Of a stretch of 64,000 bases of DNA, positions 27,840 through 35,660 are shown in pieces (the stretch's first letter is position 1; each line of letters starts with the position of its first letter). This stretch comes from Lentzea nigeriaca (GTDB lineage: Bacteria; Actinomycetota; Actinomycetes; Mycobacteriales; Pseudonocardiaceae). A model generated the notes under the pieces. The model was not told where the DNA came from, ran no database searches, and saw only the letters and a program-made list of their open reading frames with translations. The stretch spans positions 1 to 64,000 of the forward strand of contig NZ_JAFBCX010000019.1 in NCBI RefSeq assembly GCF_016907955.1, read 5' to 3'. The translations under genes and the position numbers were made by a program.

Positions 27840-28445
27840 TCAGCCGATGGTCGTGGTCGTCAGCACGGGGCTGGGGTCCGGGTAGCCCTTCGCGGCGGCG
27901 TTGACCGGGAACCCGATCACGGAGACGACGGCGGTGAAGGTGAGGCCGGGCGTGTCGTAGCTGGTGCCGCCCAGCTTCGTGGTGATCGTGCCGGTGCCGC
28001 CCGCCTGCAGGTTGATCGTGACGGTCGGCAGCTCGAAGTCGGCGCCGCCCTTGATCGGCCCGGGAACGCTGAGCACGACGTCGTTGCCCTGCAGGGCGAT
28101 CGTCGGCGTGCCACCGAGCCCGGCGCCGCCGGACAGCGACGCGGACTGGAACTTCGAGTTGGCGGGCACCGGCAGCTTGAGCGCCAGCCCCTTGATCTCC
28201 CGCACCTGCCGCCCACCGGCCTCGGCCGGGATCTTGTTGGGCGCCGGGTCGATCGTGACCTTGAGGGCCCCGTTGGGCGCGACCGTCGCCGGCGCACTCG
28301 CGTCGATCCCCTGGTCGAGCGTGAAGTCCGACGACTGCCCGGCGGCACTGGCCCGGAGCTTGTAGGTGATGGTCTGCGGCGCTGCCTCCGCGTTGGTCGC
28401 GAACGCCAGCACGAGTAGCAGGGTTGCGATTCCGGCTAGCTTCAT
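27840..28445 (-). CDS. Secreted hypothetical protein, 201 aa
   Basis: 201 residues from ATG 28445. Clear signal peptide (LAGIATLLLVLAFATNAEA). The mature protein is Gly/Thr/Ala/Val-rich with predicted beta-strands throughout (TITYKLRASAAGQSSDF, VTINLQAGGTGTITTKLGG), few cysteines and no membrane segment. The pattern fits an extracellular beta-sandwich of the type found in actinobacterial surface proteins. I do not recognise the family. Confidence 0.75.
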   Translation of the reverse strand: MKLAGIATLLLVLAFATNAEAAPQTITYKLRASAAGQSSDFTLDQGIDASAPATVAPNGALKVTIDPAPNKIPAEAGGRQVREIKGLALKLPVPANSKFQSASLSGGAGLGGTPTIALQGNDVVLSVPGPIKGGADFELPTVTINLQAGGTGTITTKLGGTSYDTPGLTFTAVVSVIGFPVNAAAKGYPDPSPVLTTTTIG

Positions 28446-28596
28446 GGCCTCTCCCCGTTGAGTGGACACATCCAGCACGCGGCGTAATCACCTGACTACT
28501 CATGAGTATGTTTCACGTCAACGGTTCACACTTCACATCGCCCGAACGGCTGCGCGCATTCGATCTTGTGGCGGCGGCCGGAAGTGGCGATTTGCT

Positions 28597-29025
28597 TCAG
28601 CCCCGCCGTGTGGTGGCGTGGCCGAGCGCACCGATCACCGACACCACCAGCCCGGCGAAGAACAGGCCAAAGCCCAGCTGGAGGTTGGACCCTCCAGGAG
28701 CCGCGGGCTCCACCCGGAGGGGCGACGGGAAATCGGTCGGTGGCGTGGGGACGCTCGGCGTCATGTCGCTCAGCACCCCGAAGAAGAGAACGCCCATGCC
28801 GGCCATCGCCAGGAGCGCACCGAGCCACGTGCAGGCCACGACCCACGCGGGCGCCCCGGACAGGTCGGCGTGTCCGCCCCGGCGCCGCCTGTCGTCGTGG
28901 AAGAGACCGTCGCGGTGGAGGTCTTCGCGATGGAGGTCTTCGATGTCGTCGGCGGAGCCGTCGAAGATGCCGTCGCGTGCGCTGTGGTCGTGGCTGTGGC
29001 TGTAGCTGGATGGATCGTCGGTCAC
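28597..29025 (-). CDS. Hypothetical membrane protein with His/Asp-rich N-terminus
   Basis: 142 residues from GTG 29025 (an in-frame ATG at 29130 would add 35 residues). The first ~50 residues are hydrophilic and His/Asp-rich (SYSHSHDHSARDG; REDLHRDGLFHDD), suggesting metal binding. Two predicted membrane helices follow (~62-88 and ~118-138). It lies 22 nt past the sirohydrochlorin chelatase start side but downstream of its stop, and may be the last gene of the sulfur operon. A cobalt/iron-related role would fit the chelatase but is only a guess. Confidence 0.65.
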   Translation of the reverse strand: MTDDPSSYSHSHDHSARDGIFDGSADDIEDLHREDLHRDGLFHDDRRRRGGHADLSGAPAWVVACTWLGALLAMAGMGVLFFGVLSDMTPSVPTPPTDFPSPLRVEPAAPGGSNLQLGFGLFFAGLVVSVIGALGHATTRRG

Positions 29026-29152
29026 GTCGCCCCCCGCTGCCGTTTGCGCAGTGGTATCACGCGGCTGGACTGCGGACGGGGTGATTGCGGAAATCGGGCG
29101 GGCAACAGCGGTTGGGGGCAAATGTGCCATGCGTCGTGCAGAGCCTCTGTCG

Positions 29153-29848
29153 CTAGGCAGCCAAAGTTTGCCGCGCCAAGGCTTCGTCGTACCGGTCCAG
29201 CACCAGCTGCGCCACCTCGACATCGTCCCCCAACGGCCGCGCCACCACGGCGTCACCCGCCAGCGAAGCAACCTTGTCCGGCAACAAACCCGGCGCGAGG
29301 AACCACGAGGCAACAGCAATCCTCGTGGCGCCCTTGGAGCGCAACCGCTCGATTGCCTCCGGCACGGTCGGCGAGGCGATCGACGCGAACGCGGCCTCAA
29401 CCCCGGCCCACCCGGACTCGCGAGCCCACCGCCGGGCCACTGTGGCCACCGCCTCGTTCGCAGGTCCGTGCGACGACCCAGCCCCCGCCAGCACCACACC
29501 CAACGACCGGTCGCCGAACGAAACCCCGGCCTCCGACAGCCGCCGCAACGCAGCCGACTCCAGCCGCGGATCCGGCCCCAGCACGTCGGTGACGACCGCG
29601 GGCACACGCGACTCGGCGACCGCGGCCGGAACGTCCACCCGTGCGTGATAAGCCTTGCCCAGCAACAAAGGCACGACGACCGACGGCCCGCGCAGCACGT
29701 CGCTCAGCCGGGGCGCGCACAGGTCCAGGAAGCAGCCGCGGACGTCGAGTTCCGGCCGCAGCGACCGCACGACGTCCAGCAAAGCGTGAATGGACGCGGC
29801 CGAGCGGGGATCGCGACTGCCGTGGGCGACAGCGATCAGCGGGATCAC
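29153..29848 (-). CDS. Sirohydrochlorin chelatase (CbiX/SirB-like)
   Basis: 231 residues from GTG 29848, overlapping the permease stop by GTGA. It has the two-lobed chelatase pattern: N-terminal IPLIAVAHGSRDPRSA with the metal-coordinating His, VVPLLLGKAYHARVDVP with the second His, and the C-terminal half repeat LAGAGSSHGPAN and IAVASWFLAPGLLPDKV. It inserts Fe2+ (or Co2+) into sirohydrochlorin. In this operon it most likely supplies siroheme to the sulfite reductase. Confidence 0.9.
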   Translation of the reverse strand: MIPLIAVAHGSRDPRSAASIHALLDVVRSLRPELDVRGCFLDLCAPRLSDVLRGPSVVVPLLLGKAYHARVDVPAAVAESRVPAVVTDVLGPDPRLESAALRRLSEAGVSFGDRSLGVVLAGAGSSHGPANEAVATVARRWARESGWAGVEAAFASIASPTVPEAIERLRSKGATRIAVASWFLAPGLLPDKVASLAGDAVVARPLGDDVEVAQLVLDRYDEALARQTLAA

Positions 29849-30717
29849 AGCGCTCCCGTCAGTCCACGAGCCCGCAGCACGGCGCGCTCCAACGGGCGGA
29901 ACAGCAGCAGCTCGATCCCAATGCCCACCAACAGGATCAGGAAGATCGCCGCGATCACCATGTTGATGTCGTTCAACGACGACCCGTTGTGCAGGTACTG
30001 CCCGAGCCCGGTGCCGAGCTGCGGTGACGTCGCGATGATCTCCGCGGCCATCAGCGACCGCCACGAGAACGCCCAGCCCTGCTTCAACCCCGCCAAGTAC
30101 CCAGGCAGGGCAGCGGGCAGCAGGATGTGCCGCGCCGAAGCCAGTCGCCCAGCACCAAGAGCACGTCCAACCCGTGGCAGCAAAGGCGGAATCTGGTCGA
30201 TACCGGCCACCAGGCCGTTGGCGATCGACGGCACCGAACCCATCAGCACCACGAAGTAGATCGTGGACGGCGTCACGCCGAACCACAGGATCGCGGCCGG
30301 AACCCAGGCAACCGAAGGAAGCGACTGCAGGCCGGTCAGCAACGACCCGATCCCCGCGCGCACCACGCGCACCTTGGCGACCAGCAACCCCAGCGGCGTC
30401 GCGATCAGCACCGCCGCGATGAACCCGAACACCGCCCGGTGCAACGAGGTCCACAGGATGCCGAACGCCTCACCGGTGCCGATCGAGCGCACGAGCTCGT
30501 TCCACACGTTGACCGGCGCAGGCAGGCGGAACTCCGGCAGGATCGCCGAAGCCCACAACGCCTGCCACACGCCGAGAAGCAGCGCGAACGCGATGATCGG
30601 TGGCACGCCGGTCTTCAGGAAACGGCGCCAGATCGGCGGCTTGTGCGCCTCCACGGGCACATCCAGCGCGTCGAGGCCGGCGCCGACCTTGTCGAGCGTG
30701 TCAGACGGCGTGGCCAC
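29845..30717 (-). CDS. ssuC: Sulfonate/nitrate-type ABC transporter permease
   Basis: 290 residues from GTG 30717, overlapping the ATPase gene by 17 nt. About six membrane helices. The BPD-transporter EAA-type loop reads LLPRVGRALGAGRLASARHILLPAALPGYLAGLKQGWAFSWRSL. Family SsuC/TauC. It forms the channel of an importer for sulfonates or a related sulfur anion, as argued by the sulfur genes around it; true substrate unproven. Confidence 0.9.
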   Translation of the reverse strand: MATPSDTLDKVGAGLDALDVPVEAHKPPIWRRFLKTGVPPIIAFALLLGVWQALWASAILPEFRLPAPVNVWNELVRSIGTGEAFGILWTSLHRAVFGFIAAVLIATPLGLLVAKVRVVRAGIGSLLTGLQSLPSVAWVPAAILWFGVTPSTIYFVVLMGSVPSIANGLVAGIDQIPPLLPRVGRALGAGRLASARHILLPAALPGYLAGLKQGWAFSWRSLMAAEIIATSPQLGTGLGQYLHNGSSLNDINMVIAAIFLILLVGIGIELLLFRPLERAVLRARGLTGAL

Positions 30718-31477
30718 TGATGACCTCTCGCAGGTGGGTGTTGATCTCGTCGAGAACCGTGTCGGAAGAGTCCGTGACGTCCCACTCGCGCACCACACGG
30801 CCTGGTCGCGAGGAAAGCAGCACGACGCGCTGACCCAGGCGCACGGCCTCGCGGACGTCGTGCGTCACGAAGATGATCGCGGTGTTGGTGGTCTCCCACA
30901 CGCGCAGCAGCTCGCTCTGCAGCACGTCGCGCGTGATGGCGTCCAGCGCCGCGAACGGCTCGTCCATCAGCAAAAGCGCGGGAGCGCCGTCAGCCGACAC
31001 AGTCGTGGACGCCAGCGCGCGGGCCAGAGCCACGCGCTGGCGCATACCACCGGAAAGCTCGTGCGGACGCTTGTCCGCGACGTCGCCGAGCCGCACCAGC
31101 TCCAGCAGCTCCAACGCACGACGCTTGCGCGCCAACCGGCCCACACCGGCGAAGCGCAGCGCCAGCTCGACGTTGCGAGCGGCGGTGAGCCACGGCATGA
31201 GCGCGGGCTCCTGGAACATCACGGCCGGGCGCGACGTGTTGAGCTGCAGCTCACCCGACGTCGCGCCGTCCAGGCCGGCGACGATGTTCAGCAGCGTGCT
31301 CTTGCCGCAGCCCGACGCGCCGAGAAGGCACACGAACTCGCCGGGCTTGACCTTCAGGTCGACCCCGTCGAGGGCCACCACGGCCGAGCTGCCGTGGCCG
31401 AACACCTTGCGGACGCCGGCCAGTTCGACGGCAGTATCCACAGTAGACAGAACAGTGGTCTCGAGCGTGGCGGTCAT
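30701..31477 (-). CDS. ssuB: Sulfonate/nitrate-type ABC transporter ATPase
   Basis: 258 residues. Walker A LLGASGCGKSTLLN, Q-loop VMFQEPALMPWL, signature LSGGMRQRVALARAL, Walker B ALLLMDEPFAALD and the switch His in VTHDVREAV are intact. Belongs to the SsuB/TauB branch. It lies 19 nt downstream of the binding-protein gene with a purine-rich RBS. Confidence 0.93.
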   Translation of the reverse strand: MTATLETTVLSTVDTAVELAGVRKVFGHGSSAVVALDGVDLKVKPGEFVCLLGASGCGKSTLLNIVAGLDGATSGELQLNTSRPAVMFQEPALMPWLTAARNVELALRFAGVGRLARKRRALELLELVRLGDVADKRPHELSGGMRQRVALARALASTTVSADGAPALLLMDEPFAALDAITRDVLQSELLRVWETTNTAIIFVTHDVREAVRLGQRVVLLSSRPGRVVREWDVTDSSDTVLDEINTHLREVISGHAV

Positions 31478-31496
31478 GTCCGTGTCCCCTCGCGAG

Positions 31497-32549
31497 TTAC
31501 TTCTTGTCCAGTCCGGCTGCTTGCACCTGCGGCTTGCCCTGCGCCTGCAGGACCTTGTTGAGCAACGTGAAGTCGGCGTACCCGGCGACGTTCGCGGCCT
31601 CGGTGGCCACCCCCGCGGTCACGGCGTCCTTCGCGAGCTGCGGGAAGGTCTTGGCCTGCGGGTCGGTCGTCAGCTCGATGTTCTTCCACGCGGCGTCGAG
31701 GATCTTGTCGCCGAGCTTCTTGGACGTGAGCTTCTCCAGCGCGGCGTTCACGGCCTTCTTCGCGTCGTCGGCGTTGCTCTTGGCCCAGTCGACCGCGGCG
31801 ACGTGGCCCTTGAGCACGGCCTCGACGGTCTCCGGGTGCTCCTGCAGGAACTTCGTCCGCACGATGATCACCGTGGTCGGGAACTGCCCGCCCTCCCACA
31901 GGGTCTTCTCGTCGATCAGCACCTTCGCGCCCGCCTCGGCGACGATGCGCGACGACCACGGCTCCGGCACCCACGCGGCCTGGATGTCGCCCTTCTTGAA
32001 CAGGTCGAGCGTCTGCGCGTTCTCGACGTTCTGGACGGTGACCTGGCCGGTGAGGTTCTTGCCTGCCAGGTACTTCTTCAGCGCCACGTCCTGGGTGTTC
32101 GCGAGCTGCGGCGTCGCGATCGTCTTGCCCTTGAGGTCCTCGATCGAGTTGATCTCGGGTTTCGTCACCAGCGCCGCGCCACCGGACGTGGCACCGGAGA
32201 TGAGCTTCACGGCCTCGCCCTTGGACTTCGCGTAGGCGTTGATCGCCGGGCCGGACCCGATGTAGGCGATGTCGAGAGACTCACCGAGAAGTGCGTTCAC
32301 CTCGTCGGGGCCCGCGTTGAACGTCTGGGTGGTGAGCTTGGTGGATCCGAGCTCCTTCTTGAAGAGCTCCTTCTCCACGCCGATCAACGCGGCGGCGTGG
32401 GTGACGTTCGGGAAGTAACCGAGGCGAACCTCGCCCGCCGGTCCCTTGGACTGTGCGGCTGCGGGAGTGTCGCTGGACCCGGCGCGGCTGCAACCGGAAA
32501 GTGCTGTCAGGGCAACGAGTGCGATGGCAACGGCGGGCTTGAGGTTCAC
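31497..32549 (-). CDS. ssuA: Sulfonate-type ABC transporter substrate-binding lipoprotein
   Basis: 350 residues from GTG 32549. Lipoprotein signal peptide with lipobox LSGC (~16-19), then the SsuA-like mature domain: VRLGYFPNVTHAAALIGVEKELF, VNALLGESLDIAYIGSGPAINAYAKSKG, SGATSGGAALVTKPEINSIEDLKGKTIATP. The PNVTHA/GSGPA pattern is that of sulfonate/taurine/nitrate binding proteins. It is the first transporter gene, 14 nt after cysN. Confidence 0.9.
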   Translation of the reverse strand: MNLKPAVAIALVALTALSGCSRAGSSDTPAAAQSKGPAGEVRLGYFPNVTHAAALIGVEKELFKKELGSTKLTTQTFNAGPDEVNALLGESLDIAYIGSGPAINAYAKSKGEAVKLISGATSGGAALVTKPEINSIEDLKGKTIATPQLANTQDVALKKYLAGKNLTGQVTVQNVENAQTLDLFKKGDIQAAWVPEPWSSRIVAEAGAKVLIDEKTLWEGGQFPTTVIIVRTKFLQEHPETVEAVLKGHVAAVDWAKSNADDAKKAVNAALEKLTSKKLGDKILDAAWKNIELTTDPQAKTFPQLAKDAVTAGVATEAANVAGYADFTLLNKVLQAQGKPQVQAAGLDKK

Positions 32550-32563
32550 GGCGGATATGCCTT

Positions 32564-33910
32564 TCAGGGACCGGGGGAGACGAGGGCGTGGGTGTCAGGG
32601 GCAGCGTTTTCGCCGCCCTCGGTACAGCTCTCCACGCCGTTCTCGAGCAACGGAAGCGGAGCCCCGACCAGTCCGGCGGCGAGCGTGGATCCGTCGCTCG
32701 CGTCGATCACCAGGAAGGACCCGGTGCGCCGGCTGAAGCTGTAGTCGTCGAGCGGTACTTCCTCCGCGAGGCGCAGCGCCACCCGGCCGATCTCGTTGAG
32801 CTCCAACGTGGCCGGACTGTCCACACTGGACAGCCTCTGCTCGTCGAAGCGGTCGCGCAGTTCGGTGACCATCGCCTGCACGGTGCGCGTGCCGTGCTTG
32901 ACGAGGACTCGGGCACCGGCGCGCAGTGGCTTCTCGGCGAGCCAGCAGAGGGTGGCGTCCAGCTCGTCGGTGACCTTGGGCTCGTTGCCCGCCACCGAGA
33001 TCAGGTCGCCGCGCGAGATGTCGATGTCGTCGGCCAGCAGCAACGTCACGGACTGGCCGGCCGCCGCCTCCGCCAGTTCGCCGTCGGCCGTGTCGATCTT
33101 CGTGACCGTCGAGCGACGACCCGACGGCAGCACCACGATCTCGTCGCCCGGCTTGACCGTGCCCGCGGCGACCAGACCGGCGTACCCGCGGTAGTCCAGG
33201 TGCTCGGCGGTGCGCGGGCGGATCACGTACTGCACCGGGAAACGGAACGGGGCGTCGTGCGGGTCGGGCTCGACCGGCACGGTCTCCAGGTGCTCCAACA
33301 GGGTCGGGCCGGAGTACCACGGCGTGTTCGCGGACTTCTCCACGACGTTGTCGCCGGCGAGCGCGGACACCGGGATCTCGACCACGGCGTCCTCGGTGTA
33401 GCCGAGAGCCGTCGCGTGAGCCGTGAACTCCTTGGCGATGCGGGAGAACGTCACCTCGTCGTAGTCCACGAGGTCGATCTTGTTGACCGCCAGCACGAGC
33501 CGCGGCACACCGAGCAGCGCGAGAACCGCGGCGTGGCGGCGGGTCTGCTCGATGACGCCCTTGCGCGCGTCGACCAGCAGGACCGCCAGCTGTGCGGTGG
33601 ACGCGCCGGTGACGGTGTTGCGGGTGTACTGCACGTGGCCGGGGGTGTCCGCGAGCACGAACGACCGCTTGGGCGTCGCGAAGTACCGGTATGCCACGTC
33701 GATCGTGATGCCCTGCTCCCGCTCCGACCGCAGGCCGTCGACCAGCAGCGACAGGTCCGGCGTCGCGAGACCGCGGTCGGCGCTCGCGCGGTGCACCGCG
33801 TCGAGCGTGTCCGCCAGCACGGACTTGGTGTCGTAGAGCAGCCTGCCGACGAGCGTGGACTTGCCGTCGTCCACGCTGCCCGCCGTGGCCAGCCTCAACA
33901 GGTCGCTCAT
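32564..33910 (-). CDS. cysN: Sulfate adenylyltransferase, GTPase subunit
   Basis: 448 residues. EF-Tu-like GTPase motifs are complete: G1 AGSVDDGKSTLVGRLL, G2-region REQGITIDVAYRYF, G3 LADTPGHVQYTRN, G4 VNKIDLVDYDE. GTP hydrolysis drives ATP sulfurylase (with CysD) to make APS. There is no fused APS kinase domain at the C-terminus, which agrees with a pathway that reduces APS directly. The stop of cysD directly precedes this start. Confidence 0.96.
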   Translation of the reverse strand: MSDLLRLATAGSVDDGKSTLVGRLLYDTKSVLADTLDAVHRASADRGLATPDLSLLVDGLRSEREQGITIDVAYRYFATPKRSFVLADTPGHVQYTRNTVTGASTAQLAVLLVDARKGVIEQTRRHAAVLALLGVPRLVLAVNKIDLVDYDEVTFSRIAKEFTAHATALGYTEDAVVEIPVSALAGDNVVEKSANTPWYSGPTLLEHLETVPVEPDPHDAPFRFPVQYVIRPRTAEHLDYRGYAGLVAAGTVKPGDEIVVLPSGRRSTVTKIDTADGELAEAAAGQSVTLLLADDIDISRGDLISVAGNEPKVTDELDATLCWLAEKPLRAGARVLVKHGTRTVQAMVTELRDRFDEQRLSSVDSPATLELNEIGRVALRLAEEVPLDDYSFSRRTGSFLVIDASDGSTLAAGLVGAPLPLLENGVESCTEGGENAAPDTHALVSPGP

Positions 33911-34813
33911 TTAGAAGTAACCCTCCCGCTTGCGGTCTTCCATGGCGGCCTCGGACAGCCGGTCGTCGGCACGCGTGGCGCCGCGCTCGGTCAGTCGTGA
34001 CGCGGCGACTTCGGCGATCACCGCGTGGATGTCGGCGGCGTCGGACTCGACGGCACCGGTGCACGAGCCGTCGCCGACCGTGCGGTAGCGAACCGTCTTG
34101 CGCACCAACGTCTCGCCCTCGCGCGCCGTGCCCCACGGGCCTTCGGCGAGCCACATGCCGTCGCGCAGGAACACCTCGCGCTCATGCGCGTAGTAGATGT
34201 CCGGCAGTTCCACGCCCTCGCGCTCGATGTAGTTCCACACGTCGAGCTCGGTCCAGTTGGACAGCGGGAACACGCGGACGTGCTCACCGGGGCGGTGCCG
34301 GCCGTTGTAGAGGTTCCACAGCTCGGGGCGCTGTCGCTTCGGGTCCCACTGGCCGAACGCCGTGCGCAGGCTGAAGATCCGCTCCTTGGCGCGAGCGCGT
34401 TCCTCGTCCCGCCGGCCGCCGCCGAACACCGCGTCGAACTTGTGCGCGGTGATCGTGTCGAGCAACGGCACGGTCTGCAACGGGTTGCGCGTGCCGTCCG
34501 GGCGCTCCTGCAGGCGGCCGTCGTCGATCCAGTCCTGGACCTTCGCGACCTCCAGGCGCAGACCGTGTTGCGCCACAACGCGATCGCGGAACTCGATGAC
34601 CTCGTCGAAGTTGTGCCCGGTGTCGACGTGCAGCAGCGGGAACGGCACCGGCGCCGGGTAGAACGCCTTGATCGCGAGGTGCAGCAGCAGCGTCGAGTCC
34701 TTGCCGCCGGAGAAGAGGATCACCGGCCGGTCGAACTCGCCCGCGACCTCGCGGAAGATGTGGATCGCCTCCGATTCGAGGCGTCCCAACGTGTCGAGCG
34801 TCGCTGTCGTCAT
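33911..34813 (-). CDS. cysD: Sulfate adenylyltransferase, catalytic subunit
   Basis: 300 residues from ATG 34813, overlapping the cysH stop by ATGA. The PP-loop SGGKDSTLLLHLAIKAF and the family segments HVDTGHNFDEVIEFRD, GGGRRDEERARAKERIFS, PLSNWTELDVWNYI and RFxTVGDGSCTGAV-type ending are present. It transfers AMP from ATP to sulfate, giving APS. Confidence 0.96.
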   Translation of the reverse strand: MTTATLDTLGRLESEAIHIFREVAGEFDRPVILFSGGKDSTLLLHLAIKAFYPAPVPFPLLHVDTGHNFDEVIEFRDRVVAQHGLRLEVAKVQDWIDDGRLQERPDGTRNPLQTVPLLDTITAHKFDAVFGGGRRDEERARAKERIFSLRTAFGQWDPKRQRPELWNLYNGRHRPGEHVRVFPLSNWTELDVWNYIEREGVELPDIYYAHEREVFLRDGMWLAEGPWGTAREGETLVRKTVRYRTVGDGSCTGAVESDAADIHAVIAEVAASRLTERGATRADDRLSEAAMEDRKREGYF

Positions 34814-35505
34814 CCGTGCAACCCGCATTCCGTCTTCGCCTGACCCGCCCAGCGGCCGCTGCGGGCGTCCTGCCCCGGCAACGGCTTCGACGTGCACGGC
34901 AGGCAGCCGATGGAGGGATATCCCTCCTGCACCAGCAAGTTCTCGAGGATCCCCTTCTCGCGGATGTAGGCGTTGAACTCGTCATCGCTCCACGGTGCGA
35001 TCGGGTTGATCTTCACCAGGCCGTTGCGCTCGTCCCACTGCACGATCGGCGTGTTGGCGCGCGTCGGTGCGTCGACGCGGCGCACACCGGTGACCCACGC
35101 GTCGTACTTCGCGAGCTCGCGGCGCAGCGGCACGACCTTGCGCAGGTTGCAGCACTTGGCCGGGTCCGTCTGGTACAGCAGGCCGAACTCGCGCTCCTGG
35201 TCTTCGACCGACTGCTCGGCCGCGGCGTTGACGATCCGCACGTCCGGGTAGACGACGCCGACGGCGTCACGCACGCCGATGGTCTCCGGGAAGTGGTAGC
35301 CGGTCTCCAGGAACAGCACGTCGAAGTTCGGCTTCACCTGGGCTGCGAGATCGATCAGCACAGCGTCCTGCATGTTCGACGCGACGATGTAGTTGTCGCC
35401 GAACGTCCGCGCGGTCCACTCCAGCGCCTCGATCGCCGTCGCGTCCTTGAGCTCCTGCTCCGCCGCCTCGGCGACGATCTTGAGGTCTTCCTTCAGATCG
35501 CTCAC
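34810..35505 (-). CDS. cysH: Adenylylsulfate (APS) reductase, assimilatory
   Basis: 231 residues from GTG 35505. Besides the PAPS-reductase fold (SNMQDAVLIDL, LFLETGYHFPET), it has two cysteine pairs, CC in AKCCNLRKV and CLPC near the C-terminus, which bind a [4Fe-4S] cluster and mark APS-specific reductases; the catalytic Cys is in the terminal ECGLHG. It reduces APS to sulfite with thioredoxin. Consistent with this, no cysC (APS kinase) is seen in the operon. Coupled to both neighbours by 4-nt overlaps. Confidence 0.95.
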   Translation of the reverse strand: MSDLKEDLKIVAEAAEQELKDATAIEALEWTARTFGDNYIVASNMQDAVLIDLAAQVKPNFDVLFLETGYHFPETIGVRDAVGVVYPDVRIVNAAAEQSVEDQEREFGLLYQTDPAKCCNLRKVVPLRRELAKYDAWVTGVRRVDAPTRANTPIVQWDERNGLVKINPIAPWSDDEFNAYIREKGILENLLVQEGYPSIGCLPCTSKPLPGQDARSGRWAGQAKTECGLHG

Positions 35506-35660
35506 TTCTTCACCTCCTGCGGCAGGTTGAGCCCGACGAACTGGACCTTGAAGACGCGGCGGCACCCGGTGCACAGCCACGCGTAGCTGGGTTCCTCCTG
35601 CGGCCGGAGGTCCTCGTCGCCGCAGTAGGGGCAGTAGAAGGGCGTCGCCCGTTCGCTCAC
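35502..35660 (-). CDS. Small zinc-ribbon protein of the sulfur operon
   Basis: 52 residues from GTG 35660, overlapping sir and cysH by 4 nt on either side. Two CxxC knuckles (YCPYCGDED and LCTGCRRVF) form a rubredoxin/zinc-ribbon-like unit. The lockstep coupling to sir and cysH suggests an electron-transfer or assembly partner. No described function known to me. Confidence 0.82.
   Translation of the reverse strand: MSERATPFYCPYCGDEDLRPQEEPSYAWLCTGCRRVFKVQFVGLNLPQEVKK

Noticed and set aside
34911-34925. GAGGGATATCCCTCC palindrome inside cysH
   Set aside because: Fully explained by the codons for the conserved Gln-Glu-Gly-Tyr-Pro-Ser segment; it does not match the ACTGATATATC family core.
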